64,000 nucleotides of DNA from Batillaria attramentaria (Eukaryota > Mollusca > Gastropoda > Batillariidae), in NCBI GenBank assembly GCA_018292915.2, contig JACVVK020000294.1, positions 348,501 to 412,500 of the forward strand, given 5' to 3'. A program made the position numbers and the translations under genes. Positions 9,901 through 21,583 of the stretch are shown here, piece after piece (positions within the stretch are counted from its first letter, which is position 1; each line of letters opens with the position of its first letter). The notes beneath the pieces were generated by a model, which worked only from the letters and a program-made list of their open reading frames with translations, ran no database searches and was not told the DNA's origin.

Positions 9901-12781
9901 GAGGCGTTTACTTTTCTTATTCTCAAGCGCACCGTTTGATGGAGGCAGTTCTTTGCCAGCTCTAGTGGTATTCCTCCCTGATCTTGTGGTCTTGAAGGTC
10001 AGCAGTTTGAGGCTGCAGTAATCAGAGGTGCCAGCTAGTACGGATTGGGCGTATTATTTTCTGCACAACTCAGTTAAATACAGAAATACAGTTTGGCCGC
10101 GAAAAATGTGGAGGAGACAAATTTGAAACATTTCAAAAGGATGGTTATGAAGTACAGCTGTGCATGAACTGAAAAGGACAGAATTGGTGTGAGTGCACCA
10201 CCTTTTAGTTCTGACTGGAATATCGCAAGTCACAGCGTGCCATACCAGTAAGAGTTGATACAGCCTCAGACTGTTGTTCAGTTACAAATGGGCAATTCTG
10301 CCTATAGTCAGCTGACTCGGACAGGAAACCCCACATATTTGGTCATTCAGGCTTTCACGTGCTGAGTTCAGTGATTGCTATTGAAATGACATTTTCTTTT
10401 TTCCTAGATTCTCTATGCAATGGAGGGAGAGAATCGCAAACCTGATGAGACGCCAGGGGAGGGTAGCGGAGCTGAGCGTTCAGACATGATCAGCTACAAG
10501 GGTCATGACTTCTTGCCCTTGACCTTTCGCACCCCGACCTCTTGTGACTCGTGTCATAAGCCCGTGTGGCATGTTCTGCATCCGCCACCAGCAATGGAGT
10601 GCAAACGTGAGAATTATTTTGTTTTTTTATTATTTATTTTATTGTATTTATTTACTTTTACATGTATTTATCTTTTTCTTTTATAATTTATGCTTCTTTC
10701 TTTTCTGTTCTTTTTGTCCTTTTAATAGATTGTATGGTTGAGGATTTTAGATATACAATTATATATTCAGTGTGAGTTTTTTGTGTTTTGGTTTTCATTG
10801 TTGTTTTGTTAAAACGCTGGACTTGCTGAGAACGGAATATTCCGACTACATCTACGGCTTTTTCACCACAAATTTATTACAAGACCATGGCTACCTATTG
10901 CTTTTTGTTCAGTTAGGCAAGCATATTTACAGGCTCCATCTAACATGAGACATTCTTATAATAGCATTTTGTTATATATATGCTTAGGTTTCGTTTTTTA
11001 TGTGCTGTGAGAAGAATGCTTGCACACAGATTGGTCTTGACCTGATGAGGGGTTGTTCTTTTTTCACTTAATTTATACTTCTTTTTTTTTTCTTTTGCCC
11101 TGCAGGTTGTCACGTGAAAGTGCACAGAGACCACTACGACAAGAATGAGGAGTTCATAGCATATTGCAAAGGTAACCCCGTCTCTTGGTTCAAGCAGATA
11201 TTGAAACTAATAATCAGTATGAATAGCTTAGGTCAAACTTATTCGTCGGACACTTCATACATAGTCATGTTTTTATTTTTATTTATTTATTTTACTTTTA
11301 TTTCACACTTGATGCTGTCATTATATGTATGATGTGAGATGGTGACAAAATTTTTTCCAGATAATTTTCATTTCTACCATTTGTTGGTTTAAAAAAAAAG
11401 AAAAAGAAAAAAAAAGGTGTATGCTGTATGGAATAATGGCAGTGAAGATCACAGCACTACAAGTAATTCATAGTCGAGATCACAAGACCAACAGCACTCC
11501 CGTACTGCCTGTTCTTTCTAGCAGAATGTTCAGTCTGTTACTTTCACTTCGTAACTTGAGGCGTGAGCAGTGGTCTAGTAGGTAGCACGGCGGACTAAGC
11601 CGGTGCGCTACTGAACGGCTGTCACCAGTGTCACGGTAAAGTGTGGGTTGGAGCCCATGTTGAGCTTGTGATACCGGTTTTTCCTGGCTACCGGGCTGCT
11701 CCTTGTGAGTTTCTCACCAGGTTATCTGGCTTTCCTCCCCCAACAAAATTAAAAAAGAAAAAAAAAAGGAAGGATAGGTATTGGGTGCCGCTGCACTGCG
11801 GCGATGTGCTTTCCCCAGGAGAAGGAGCATAAATTCCCAAAAGGGATAATAAAGTTTTAAAAAAAAAAAATTCGTTCATTCAGTATTGCCAGTGTATGAC
11901 TAGTTAGGAGCCTTGAACACTGGTGGCATGCATGTCCCTTCTTTTGTTACAGTGAACTTTGACTCCAGTATACAGGCCAAAGAAATGCTCCTGTTAGCAG
12001 AGAGCACGGATAAGCAGAAACAGTGGATTACCCACATGAGCAAGAAGATCACCAAGAAAGGAATTGTCAGCTCTGGAAACTTGAGGTCAGTGGATCTTTA
12101 CCAATCATCCTTTGATTTACTTTTATCGTATTTGGAAATTTGATTTTGCTTCTATTGGCAAGCGCTCACATACTGCCAAAATTACCAACCATGACAAAGT
12201 AAGACGGCGTCAAGTCACAAGTGAGTTATGCAGTATTGAGCTGCTTTTTATTCTATTGGTTATGAATTGCACTTAATTTTTTCTCTGTCAGATATCTTTC
12301 TTCAGACGTTCCTGTTACTGATGCATGAAATCGTACCAACGATGCACCAGGTTGCATAGATTTTAGTCTGATTCTAAATATTTTCCTCCAGTAAAAGTGT
12401 TTCTTCTTCTGACGCATTTAAAATCATGTCAAAATGCACAGAATTCCACAGATTTTAGTTTAATTTTTTTTAATTCTGTCTTTGCGGATGCACACTTGTG
12501 GCCATGCCACTTCGGCACTAAATGCCACACACTTTTCCTTCTTTGAGATAATGGACCATTTTAGGCCTTGTCATATTTTTCTGCTCATACTTCCACCATA
12601 GTATCTAGACCATGAAATTCCGCATTAGTAGACAGAAGCATTTTCCCTCTGACTGAGTTTCACCATTGTCTTTTGTAGCACCGTGCGAGGTTCCAAGCAG
12701 TACTCGTCGTACGGACCCCAACAGCGACACCCATCCGCTGGCAAGTCGGCGACCTTGCCACCCAACTCGAGGCCAACGTAA
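971..12781 (+). CDS. ROCK: Rho-associated coiled-coil protein kinase (ROCK), C-terminal 709 residues, 17 exons
   Basis: ROCK is the serine/threonine kinase effector of RhoA; it controls actomyosin contractility by phosphorylating myosin light chain phosphatase and LIM kinase. Exons with in-phase GT..AG junctions: 971-1118, 1729-1889, 2340-2462, 2910-2971, 3174-3243, 4734-4837, 5307-5493, 6184-6277, 6886-6962, 7290-7427, 7867-8092, 9415-9574, 9809-9887, 10408-10606, 11106-11171, 11953-12085 and 12679-12781 (stop TAA 12779-12781). They total 2130 nt, an exact multiple of three, with no internal stop. Family hallmarks seen are AEQYFS-like LEAETYFS, KADSEQLAR, AVNKLAEIMNRKDF, GWRKQYVVVSS, DKLFHVRPVTQGDVYRA and HPPPAMEC. 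The first exon starts in phase 0 at a TCTGCAG acceptor, so upstream exons (kinase domain, early coiled coil) are outside the window. Animal ROCKs are about 1350-1390 residues, so this is roughly the second half. Identity is certain; each exon edge is a manual call. Confidence 0.97.
2021..2216 (-). mobile_element. SINE-2 fragment in a ROCK intron
   Basis: It carries the middle body of the second SINE family: GTGCGAAGGGTCAGCTCAG, the GAATTGCATTTA block, AAAGCAGAGGGG, CCGGAGTACC, and GAACGGTGTC..ACGAGAA. It matches 42085-42265 and 54360-54540. Both the tRNA-like head and the 3' tail are missing. It is more diverged than the other copies. Confidence 0.75.
3471..4617 (+). mobile_element. hAT-like DNA transposon remnant in a ROCK intron
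   Basis: The remnant is bounded by the 8-bp palindrome GATGCATC at 3471-3478 and 4610-4617, with inverted ends TAGGA..TCCTA just inside. An 8-bp target duplication is the hAT rule, but because this one is palindromic it could also be part of the inverted repeat. The left part (3480-3780) is very CpG-rich, unlike the surrounding intron. It leads to an ATG at 3802 and a protein fragment ending at the TAA at 4191. Most of the transposase is deleted; 4194-4600 holds a poly-A run and unrelated sequence. Confidence 0.6.
3802..4193 (+). pseudogene. Fragment of a zinc-finger hAT-type transposase N-terminus
   Basis: The frame from about 3888 reads as an acidic, Ser/Thr-rich leader (TEFDAEKDDKSEKQK, then DDADSDSVLEPELE). 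It ends in WAKKWPWLKKEEDGMRCTLC and MNHKKKN. The W..PWL....DGMRCTLC pattern is the beginning of the TTF/BED-like zinc finger found in C17orf113/ZNF862-type hAT proteins; this is family knowledge applied by eye. The initial ATG frame (MSKAAKRRAKK) stops after 11 codons, so the reading frame is broken or needs a small intron. No RNase H fold follows. Confidence 0.5.
7290..8092 (+). other. ROCK: ROCK Rho-binding region (two exons)
   Basis: Visible residues about 343-440. The first exon (7290-7427) opens with AVNKLAEIMNRKDF, the signature that starts the Rho-binding domain of vertebrate ROCK1/2. The second (7867-8092) carries KYNKMVEKMRQDVAEAQ and ends the helix at IEQLRQKL. The stretch VGKGRGGKDKSAEAE is a Gly/Lys-rich insertion compared with vertebrates. 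The second exon ends in a Ser-rich linker (NSGSLEESITEENS) before the PH domain. GTP-bound Rho binding to this coiled coil is known for the family; nothing here tests it. Confidence 0.9.
8115..8398. repeat. 71-bp tandem repeat, four units, in a ROCK intron
   Basis: Units start at 8115, 8186, 8257 and 8328 with the core ACTATGGGAAACTAAGTATG. The last three are nearly identical; the first differs at ACATGTACTATGGGAAGC. The array starts 22 bp after the splice donor of the exon ending at 8092. The high identity shows recent expansion. Confidence 0.93.
8808..8990. mobile_element. Tc1/mariner-type MITE in a ROCK intron
   Basis: It is flanked by TA on both sides. Terminal inverted repeats of about 28 bp begin CAGTCGAACCTG on the left; on the right they end in the complement of CAGTCAAACCTG. 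The inner parts pair AGGCGGTCACC with GGTGACCGCCT. At 183 bp it has no coding capacity and would be mobilised in trans. TA duplication and CAGTC ends are typical of Tc1/mariner derivatives. Confidence 0.8.
10408..11171 (+). other. ROCK: ROCK C1 zinc-finger module (two exons)
   Basis: Zinc ligands can be placed at visible residues H576, C589, C592, C608, C611, H616, H619 and C630. The spacing is H-x12-C-x2-C-x15-C-x2-C-x4-H-x2-H-x10-C. A His in place of the usual Cys near the end is also the vertebrate ROCK arrangement. The intron (10607-11105) falls between the two Cys of the second pair. Val615 replaces the non-ligand Cys of the vertebrate motif CHxKCH. This is an atypical C1 of the family that is not expected to bind phorbol ester. 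Confidence 0.9.
11560..11871 (+). mobile_element. tRNA-derived SINE (third family) in a ROCK intron
   Basis: A head with the A-box-like TGGTCTAGTAGGTAGC is followed by a body that includes GGTTTTTCCTGGCTACCGGG and TCTGGCTTTCCTCCCCC. The 3' end is GGGATAATAAAGTTT and then poly(A). It differs from the two SINE families that dominate the right half. An A-rich run (about 11748-11768) interrupts the body. Confidence 0.65.
12679..12781 (+). other. ROCK: ROCK last coding exon, basic Ser/Pro tail
   Basis: The exon follows a TTTTGTAG acceptor. It encodes STVRGSKQYSSYGPQQRHPS and then a Pro/Ser/Thr-rich end, PPNSRPT, before TAA. The short basic, disordered tail matches the character of other ROCK C-termini. 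It is last because translation stops here and no downstream ORF continues the family. Confidence 0.93.
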
Positions 12782-15700
12782 CCCCTGCTGCGCTTCTCTT
12801 TCAACTACACTTACCTAGGCTGCTCAAGCTGAGAAACTGGCGCATCACCGTGGTAACCTGTTGACAACTCAACCTGGGGGGAGAGAAATGGGTCCTGCAA
12901 ACCCCCCCACAGACAAGTTTTGAGATGCTGTTTCCAGGTGGACATCACCGTCTGGCCCTGTGAGCGCATCACCATCCACTGCAGTGACAAAAGCATAAAG
13001 ATGTGTTTTGGATATCGGTGGTATTTCTGTTGTTTCAGATGTGGGTGGTCTGCCTAGAGAGCTAAGTCATTTGTGCTGACACCGTGTACATTACCTGAGT
13101 CATCTTCACTAGTGACTTGAAGTGTTGTCCAGCTACGGACTCTCCCAAGCATAGCGCAGCTGGAGTGTTTTTGAGAGGCTTGTTGTTAGCTTGTATTTTG
13201 TTGGGTGTCTTTCATAGGATCGCTTGCTTGAGTTCGGACATAGGCTTCTTATTTTCCACCTCAGCGAATTTAACTTGACTGCGTGACATTCACAGAGTGT
13301 CATGGGCTAAACAAGATGGCTGCCAGAGGGACAAATCATGCATCCATTCATATGTGTTTTGAAGATAGTTCTTCTGACGTGCTGCCATATTTCGGGATTA
13401 TGAGCATACACGGCTTAGTGTACTGTGTGACTTGATATAATGTAAAAAGGCTTGGTTGATTGATAAATATGCTCTTTTTTACCACAACTGGTTTCAATCC
13501 AGAGGAAAATGTTGCATCTTCCCTGGAGCAGTTGGAGGCATTTAAACCTGTGGAAAGGAAGGGGGGGGGGGGCAGGGCTCACACACCTTCCCTACTGTAG
13601 TTTAAATGAGGCAGACTGCATGAAGTTGGTTACGTGAGTGGGTAGATCAAGTTAAAGGGAACACAGATGATTTAGACTGAAGGTGTTGTGAGGCGCTCAT
13701 GGGTGTAGTGTTTAAGGCTATGCATTATTTCGCCCCAGGGCAGCAAGAAGTAATGTGTGTGTGTGCGTGTGTGAAAGAGAGAGAGATTGCTTATGCGTAT
13801 ATGTGTTCATTGTTTATTGAAGACGACTCTCTGTTGAAAGTCGGATAACTTTGCGTTGCCGAAATATCTGTGTTCTGTGTTGCGTCTGTGATCATTTCCA
13901 GCTTCAAACTTTGATTGTTCAGGGCAGTGTTCTGAATGTTTTATGAAGTGATGTTTGTCTAGAATATTAATATTAGTGAAGGCTTTGTGGCAGTAGCTAT
14001 TTTCAGGAAATTTCGAAAAGCCGCTGAGTGATCATCGTTATGTCAGGTATTGCAGTAATTTTCATACTGCGGTCGTGACATTAGCACAGTATAGAGCACT
14101 GAGAGTTAAACTAGAGGCATTTCTCCCCTTAGTCTAGATTCTGCAGCAGTTCGCAGATCACGACAACAGTCTGAGGACACTTTGTGGATTGTTTCTGTCC
14201 CTTTGAAAAGCAGCACTTCAGTGTCAAATTCGCCTGCTGCTACAGACAAAAGAGCATCACATTTTCAGTAATCACCGGGCATTACACTTTGTCATTGTCG
14301 TCAACACTGTCATTCTGAGTGCCCTGAAAGGGGACTTTTTTACTTCAAACAGAGAAAATAAGCTCTACTGTAATGTTGAAAGAGGCCTAAGCTCTTACCA
14401 AATCCATGGCACTTGCACCCGTTCTTCAGATGGCGCTCCTTCAGGCCAGCAAGGTGCCAGGTTATGCATGAATACAGGCAATGTATTCTTCACTGAGTGA
14501 TGCAAGACACCTGATGATTTTTTAAAGCTGTGTTGCAAATTCTTGGTAGGTTAATGTTCTCAGACTGGCTTGTGTGTTGTGTCCCCACTCCTCCTCTCCC
14601 CATCCAGCCTCCCTTTGGGTGTGCCCTCACCCCCTATAGGGCCCCATCTCCTCCCCACCCCAGTGACTTTGTTTCTTTATCATTGTGCTGGTCAGATTGG
14701 GGGAAAAAATCACGCAGGCGGGTAAGTGTGTGCTCTGCTGAAGTGGTTTTAACAAACGGAAAGGAACTTGCAGGATATACAATAGGTGCTGTCGGTGCAC
14801 AGCTTATTTTTCAGAAAGGAATGTGCAACGTCACTTGTATGCGAGCATGTTGAGAGTTTGTGTTTGTTTGTTTTGGGTTTTTTTTGGGTTTTTAATTTTT
14901 TTTGGCAGATGTTCAGTTGCAATACTAGTTACATGTATTGTAATCTTGTGCTGGTAAACTTTGCAGACCCAGTTTTTGCGTGGTGCGTTTACCGTACATT
15001 GTATTCCATTCATCATAGCCCGGTTGGCGAGGCATTTCATCTCTTGTTATTGAACTGGAGTTTGAACTAATGTATCTTGCTTGTTGCGGACCAGCTGTAG
15101 TGAAAAAGAATGTTCCTGTTTGCCCCTTGTCTGAAGTCTCCTAGTCTCTCTTCTCAAAGGTGTATTGTTTGTTCTGAAATCTGGATCCTGTCTGCATCAA
15201 AAGGTGAAAAGAGCTTTACATTGAGAATGACGTTTAAATCAGAAGGACAATGAATAGCATGAAATTCTGTGTTTTCTGCAGTGCAGTAATGTCCCACATG
15301 CACACAAAATGTGTGGGTTGTGATCCCAAAGTGAAGACGAGGGATACAGCTGGGAAGCTTTGCATGCGCTTGTAGTCTATGGCTGAAAACAGCGTAGCCA
15401 AGTGATTCGTTCTGTAGTTGAAACTTTTTGCGATTGAAAGTTGAGAAACAGAAGCGATCAGGCTTTGCATTTCATGTATCTGTACAATGGTGTATGGTGT
15501 CTGTACAAACAACAATGAACTCCATATGACTGGTACCGGTAACTCAGCCTAGACGTTAGTCCCAGTATGATGAGAATACTTTACATGTACATTGTATGTT
15601 GAGGTTGACTGGCGCGGTGCCAACAGTGTGCCTGAGTTGTGGCCATGGTAATATTGGTATAGACACATTCTTGATTAGTCGGTATGCCGTGAGAGTGTGT

Positions 15701-17488
15701 GATCAAATTTTGACAAGTCTCTAGTTTTGGGGTTTGTTGTTACATGTATTTTTTTGTTGTTTTTCCTGCTAGAGGAAAGAATCCCGTGTGGTGTTGTGAA
15801 TTGAGATGTAAATTTTCCGAGTTGAATAATTTCAAAACCTGTTGTATGGTGTGGAGGAAGAACTGAAAAGTCTTTTGTTTTCCTGTTGACGTGGTGATGG
15901 TTTTATGCAGGATAGGTTTGTGGTTCGTTAGCTCTGATTGGCTGTGGTTTGTGGTTCGTTAGCTCTGATTGGCTGTGGTTAAAATTCAGAGAGACGAGCG
16001 CATCATGTAATGTTGATTACAAGATGACAGTGAAAGATGTCTGATTCCGGCATTACAAGTTTTTGCCATCTGATGCTTTTGTCGTCAGTGTTACAAAATC
16101 CCATCTTCCAGAAATGGCATACACCTCAGATTTTAAGCGCATAGTTTACTTTTCACCTGTGCCACCTTCGGAGAAAATGTGTATATTTTCTTGTACATTT
16201 TTGTCACCTCGTTTTGTTTTTAAGGGAAAACTGCTGTAAATTGGTGAGCTTAGACCTAGCAGAGATGATAGCTTTATGAACGAGAAAGATGTTTTGGCGC
16301 CATGATTGTAAAATATACACTTTTTTCTTGTACTGATGTTCGCGCGAGGAATGTTTGTAGGTGGTACCCATACCACCACCATCCGCCTTTGTTCATGTAA
16401 ATGATTTTCGTTTTTGTCAAGTGGTGATCGTTCAAGCTGAGATACTGTAGTCATGCAGGTAATACAACCACTTGCGCCGCAAGGATTGTTTTTCTATGCA
16501 TAAATATTAACTTGCTTGCTGTTACCAACAGCGTTCCTTATAATCAGCAGGCGTTTCCCTTTTTTAGAAGTCATTTGCATAGGAAAAAATTAGGGGGAAA
16601 AAGGAGGAATTTAATTTAAAGCTTATACAGGTAAATGGCGTAGCATTTGATAAGGTTGAGTGAGTATTTAGGGCTTAAACTGAAGCCGTAGCACTTAAGG
16701 AACTACTGTGCCGTGACCGTAGGAGACTAACTTCTCGTTCATTCGTCGCATGCTGCAGCTCGTGCCCGCTCTGTAAAATGATGTTCTTTCTACCTGCGAC
16801 CACCTCATCCTTGGTTACTTCTTGTGTGGCAATTACCCTCTTTGATATTTTGTGACTGGTTTGCCTTGTGTTCAAAGTTTCTTTGTAGCTTTGAACACTG
16901 TTCCGTGTCGTGATAAACCACTCCCATTGCTCCTGCTCCTGGAGAGCATTTCCATTTGTTAAGTGCAGGTACATGTTCATGTAGCCAGATTCGAGCTTCA
17001 ACACAGACCCTGAAGTCTATACAAGTTGTGAATCTCACCTTTGCCAGTGTATGTACATATATATAAGGTAACATGGAGTATGAATGATGCCACTCTAGTT
17101 ACAGGTAATTCCTGTTGAAAGGACTGATCGGAACTTCTCAAAGTGCAATCCGGTCATGACCGTGTACATGTATATATATATGTATGCAGCTGTAATTTGG
17201 CTGAGCTGTCGTCTGCTCCAGTTAAATTTCAGTGTGTTGCGCATATCGAAGACGTCGTGGAAGTCTGGCGTAAATCGATTTTGAGAAGAACTTAGAATGA
17301 TACAGTTTCTGCACTTCGACTGAGATGTATTCTCAAAATCGAGTTCACCAAAAATCGATATACAGGCATTTTTCCTGACATCCTGGCTATTTCACAGGAG
17401 TTTATCCGTCTGTTAGTTCCCAAGCTCACAGAAACCAGGAAAGTTCTAAAGGACACAGTAAAGGACACAGTAGATGGTCATGATTTAA

Positions 17489-17494
17489 AATAAA
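17489..17494 (+). terminator. ROCK: Possible internal poly(A) signal
   Basis: AATAAA lies in an A-rich run inside the putative 3'UTR. It could give a shorter isoform, but the downstream GU-rich element is weak. Confidence 0.2.
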
Positions 17495-17902
17495 ATATAA
17501 AAAAAACCCAGACAAACGTTCTTCGTCTGTATGTATTTGCAATATTGGATGAGTCTGTCTCGACAACACAGGGTGGTGTCTGAGATGAAACAGGAGCTTG
17601 TTATGTGGTCTTTGTGAAACTTACTGATGGCGTGGTACATGTACCAGTTTACGTGTATGCAACACTAGTGTAGAGCAGTGTGGTTAGTATTATATGATGC
17701 TACTCTATTTGTACACTCAGGTGCGCCCTTCACTTCAGTCGCTCCTATGCTTACATTTTTCCTGTTTAATTTATGCAACAGTTTTGCTGTGGTTATGTCA
17801 GTGTAATATGATTAGCACCTTGTTTTGCATTTTCTTTTTCTTTATTTTTGTTGTGTGATCTTTTTCTTGGAGCAAAAGCATCACATGATGACTTAGAGAG
17901 AG

Positions 17903-17976
<74 letters not shown>

Positions 17977-18910
17977 ATCTTTTGGAAGGAACGTTTTTTT
18001 TTTTAAAGCTGCTTTAAGCTCCAGTTTCTAAGGGTACGACTAGTGTATTGAAGGGCCTTACACTTGTTTGTGTCTACTCACAAATTGTATGAACGTGTAC
18101 CACACACATGTGTATAGCATATCACTGCGAGGTTTATATGACAAGTAGCGGATGTACTCAGAAGATAATCCACTAATTTACACAGATAAATGTACAGATA
18201 GGATGAAAATCGTCAAGTCCATGATTCTAGCAGTAGCACAAATCTGTGGAATATTTGTTTGTTTGTTCTGTCAGCAATACATAGTATGTTTATATTTATT
18301 TGTTTCGCCACATGTTAGGAGAGCATGGTGGTATGGGTAATATTTGACTTCTGTTTGGGAGGGGGACGTGCAGTTAGCTGTATGTGAGTTTAAAGTTCTG
18401 TCACTGCTTCAGATTTCTGTATTGAGGTTATAGCTCATTTTTTTTTGTGAAAACTGCTGAATTTGGTTCAAGGTTTCAATTTGTGAGGTACACTGGACTG
18501 GCAGTGAGAGAAATGCAGCATCGCTGTCAGAGAGACTTCAGAGTCAAAGCAACTCAAATGGGCAGTTCAACGGAAAAAAATCAGTGTTACATTTACATGT
18601 AGATTTTATCCATATTTTGAGAGAGTGGGGGTTAAAGGTGAAAGGGTATTCTCTGAGACTGAGCTGTATGTGAATTCCATGGCACAAAGAGAGAGAGAGA
18701 GGATGCATATGTGCGCAAGATTAGGATTTGAGTATGTTTTCCGACATACCAGTTGTTTGAACAGTGTATTGCTGAGCTTGTTGCATTATTTTTTATTTTC
18801 TTTATATATTATATGCAGACACATTCCAGTATATGCAAATTTTCCCAATAATGCTTCTGTAGGAAAGCCCATTTTGGTAGTGTAAGTTTTCCCCCTTTGT
18901 CTTCTTTGAG

Positions 18911-18916
18911 AATAAA
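18911..18916 (+). terminator. ROCK: Possible alternative poly(A) signal of ROCK
   Basis: AATAAA is followed within 20-40 nt by TTTTGTA and GTTGTCAAGTT. It is a plausible proximal site that would give a 3'UTR of about 6.1 kb. Confidence 0.4.
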
Positions 18917-20306
18917 ATTGAGCTTTTGTACACTGCAACAGTTGTCAAGTTCAAGTTGAAACTCCACTTTTTTTTTTCTTTTTTCTTTTTAAATCAGGGC
19001 CATGCCTTGGATAAAGCAGAATGACACTAATGAGGTATTGCTTTCTGCTTCAGCTTTATAAAATACATTTTGCAGTGCTGTTCTGTTCAGCTCGTGCTAG
19101 TCTGGAAATACTGTAACGTCTTTTTTGTCCCTTTTTTTTCTTTTCTTTTTTTGAGGTTTTGTTCTGGTGTGCATTGCCAAGCTTGGCTTCGAAAATGACT
19201 GCTTTGTTCACTTACTAAGACGGGGTTTCATTGAGAATACATGTACTATGAAGTAGACCGGTTTCAAGTTATTTTCAACAGAAGAAGCTTATAATAGAGT
19301 TGCATCGAGGGTTGTAGAAACATTTAGCTCTGTGCCTTTTCGTCCGTATAGAGATGCATAAAAACAAAACAAGAAAGGTAGCGGATTGCCTTCATGTTTT
19401 GCTTTGTATTTTCTCATTGGCTTTCCAACAACTTTTGCAGCGTACAACACAGTACAGAGTACAGTAATCGCATGTTACACTTGTAGCGAATGTAAACACA
19501 TTTCAATAGTACGACTTATATACGTATGTGCATGCACATGAATAACAAAAGCCATCCTTCATAACATATCCCTGTACAGTGTGTGTGGTCGTCCGTACAC
19601 TGTACGCATTCATGGACTTTGCACGTGTTCTGTTTGTTTTGTTGTGCTGCGCGGTCTGAGATCGAGTTACCCCCTAATGCTTCGTAATCTGTTTGATTGA
19701 TATTTGGTGCTGCTTAACTTTGTAAAAGGGTGTACTGTCCTGATTTTTAACGGGCCTTATGGAATGAATGATGAATGGTCTTTGATCAGCTCGATTATAA
19801 TACAAACGCTATGTACATACTTTGACTTGTAAACAGTTATCCATTTCTGTACATTTTGTATAATGATAATGATGCAGTTGTGCAACACAAATGCCCTTCC
19901 CCATGTCCCCTCCACATAATTCACTCATAACTTCATACGTTCATTCTCTCATTTCCTCATTCATACGTTTACATGGTTTTTGTGCAGTCAGAATACTCTT
20001 GAGCTGCTTATATCAACTGTGTTCCAGGTTGGATGAGCTTTTTTTAAATTTTATTTTCTCTCCAGTAGATACATGTATGTACTTGAAGATTACGCATTTA
20101 CCACAAGCAGTAGCTGCAAAATGTATTTGAATATAATTACGGTAGCTTTTTATACAGTGTAACGCGTGTAGAGAGATGGTCGCCACACTCAGCGCAACCT
20201 TCTCTGTACCACCCTTCCCTTCCAGATCTGTCGAGGTTTTCTGAGGGGGAAAAACACTGATCATGTTAAGGTACTTGTACGCCTGCTGCATGGAGTATTA
20301 CCATGA

Positions 20307-20312
20307 AATAAA
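20307..20312 (+). terminator. ROCK: Likely main distal poly(A) signal of ROCK
   Basis: AATAAA is followed by a CAG-type cleavage context about 20 nt on and then a strong GU-rich element (TATGTGTGCGTGTATGTGTG, about 20341-20360). This is the best-formed poly(A) site downstream of the stop codon. Minisatellites and TE copies start beyond it. Confidence 0.5.
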
Positions 20313-20335
20313 ACGTTTCAAGATATACAGAGACT

Positions 20336-21147
20336 CGGTTATATGTGTGCGTGTATGTGTGTGTGTGCGCTCGCGCACGCACAAGCATTTTTGAGTGTGT
20401 GCCAAGATTTTTTATTGTCAAGGGTGTTTGTCATTTGGTCCATCCATAAAAAACTGTAAAATGTTTGAACGGGTAGTGGCTTTATTTCTGGAAAGTCACT
20501 CAAGCATTTTTGAAAAACTACATCAAGCAGTTACTGAAATTAGCTGACGAGTTGTACATTTCCAAAGCATTCTATACCACGAATATTGTGTGCATGTGAA
20601 AACTGTAGTTGACATACATTAAACATCACGTACGTTGCACTTAATGCAAACATTTGAGACACTGGCACAAAAAATATAACCTCCACAGTAGGCCCTAGAT
20701 GGTGAGTTAATGCGCTGTACAATCACATATCCTCTCCTGGCAATGAAATAATTCATATTTACAATGTATTGAACACATTCTGCGGCCCACTTGCTAAAAA
20801 AAAAAATCAATGTGTATTTGCAGGTGACACCACGATTGTTTGACAGATCTGTCCAACATAGAAACGTGCTGAATTTAATTGTATGCGCTACAGTATGCCC
20901 ACAGAGGAGAACGAAACACTACTAACAGAAGTTAGAAAGGAAGAAGCCACCACACTGCATCTCATTATGTCTGCTCAGTGTTCTGAGTGGCAACAGGAAA
21001 CTCAAGAACGGTTTGTGAACTGAACCGTTTACATACATGTACAATTAATTACATCTATGGTTACTACACCGTCTGGACATAAACATCACAGTAAAGCTTG
21101 CTTAATTAAGCACATTATCATAATCAAGAAGAGAGGGAAAAACTGGA
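20336..21147. other. Spacer between ROCK and the minisatellite zone
   Basis: Apart from a short (GT)n run (20346-20366) I see nothing recognisable: no ORF of note, no SINE head and no inverted-end element. It is AT-rich. Confidence 0.5.
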
Positions 21148-21189
21148 GTGTGTGTGTGTGTGTGTGTGTATGTGTGTGTGTGTGTGTGT

Positions 21190-21228
<39 letters not shown>

Positions 21229-21252
21229 TGTGTGTATGTGTGTGTGTGTGTG
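21148..21252. repeat. (GT)n microsatellite with ATGT interruptions
   Basis: About 105 bp of TG dinucleotides are broken by four TATG interruptions, which indicates an older, partly decayed tract. The following 300 bp (21253-21583) holds only the first copy of a larger repeat unit, described with the 22-bp minisatellite. Confidence 0.95.
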
Positions 21253-21583
21253 CGAGCGTGTCCTGAATTGCATGATGCTACTCACCTCAGATTTTGATTC
21301 TTGTGGCATTGTCAGAACTTAGGGTGCAGTTTCTCAACCCACAATTCACTCACTGCATTATTATTAATTTTCTTGCCCTTCTTTTTATCACTCAGCACTG
21401 GCACATCCGTACCCACTGTACCCATCCATCAAAATCCAGCGGTTCTGGGTGACGGCACCAAAAACAACTACAAAACAATAATACTGGTAAAGAAAGTGAA
21501 TGAATTATGAAAGTTGCTGGGAGGCACATCAACTGTAGTGTGTGTATGTGCTTGCAACAATATGCCAGCAACAGTATACTCAT

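Larger units (their letters stand above)
9415..12085 (+). other. ROCK: ROCK PH domain, split by the C1 insert
   Basis: The N-terminal part of the PH fold is encoded by 9415-9574 (MEGWLATPNRQNIKKYGWRK.. to VLDIE) and 9809-9887 (KLFHVRPVTQGDVYRA). The C-terminal helix is in 11953-12085 (AKEMLLLAESTDKQKQW). The C1 zinc finger lies between, which is the diagnostic split-PH architecture of ROCK. In the family this module binds phosphoinositides and targets the protein to membrane. The conserved C-terminal helix Trp is present (KQKQW). Confidence 0.94.
12782..20335 (+). other. ROCK: Probable very long ROCK 3'UTR (about 7.5 kb)
   Basis: From the ROCK stop codon to 20.3 kb there is no credible ORF on either strand, no SINE, LINE or MITE copy that I can see, and only small microsatellites (13753-13772, 17906-17974). 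The sequence is T/G-rich on the + strand and contains three exact Pumilio-type sites TGTANATA (17052-17059, 17169-17176, 19812-19819). A 34-bp direct duplication occurs at about 15907-15975. The region contrasts sharply with the repeat-packed DNA after 21 kb and ends at a good poly(A) signal. The alternative is a short 3'UTR with an intergenic spacer. Confidence 0.55.

Noticed and set aside
12811..20130. Several 60-110 codon ORFs downstream of ROCK
   Set aside because: None has a domain, a consistent codon bias or splice partners; they fit chance in AT-rich 3'UTR sequence.
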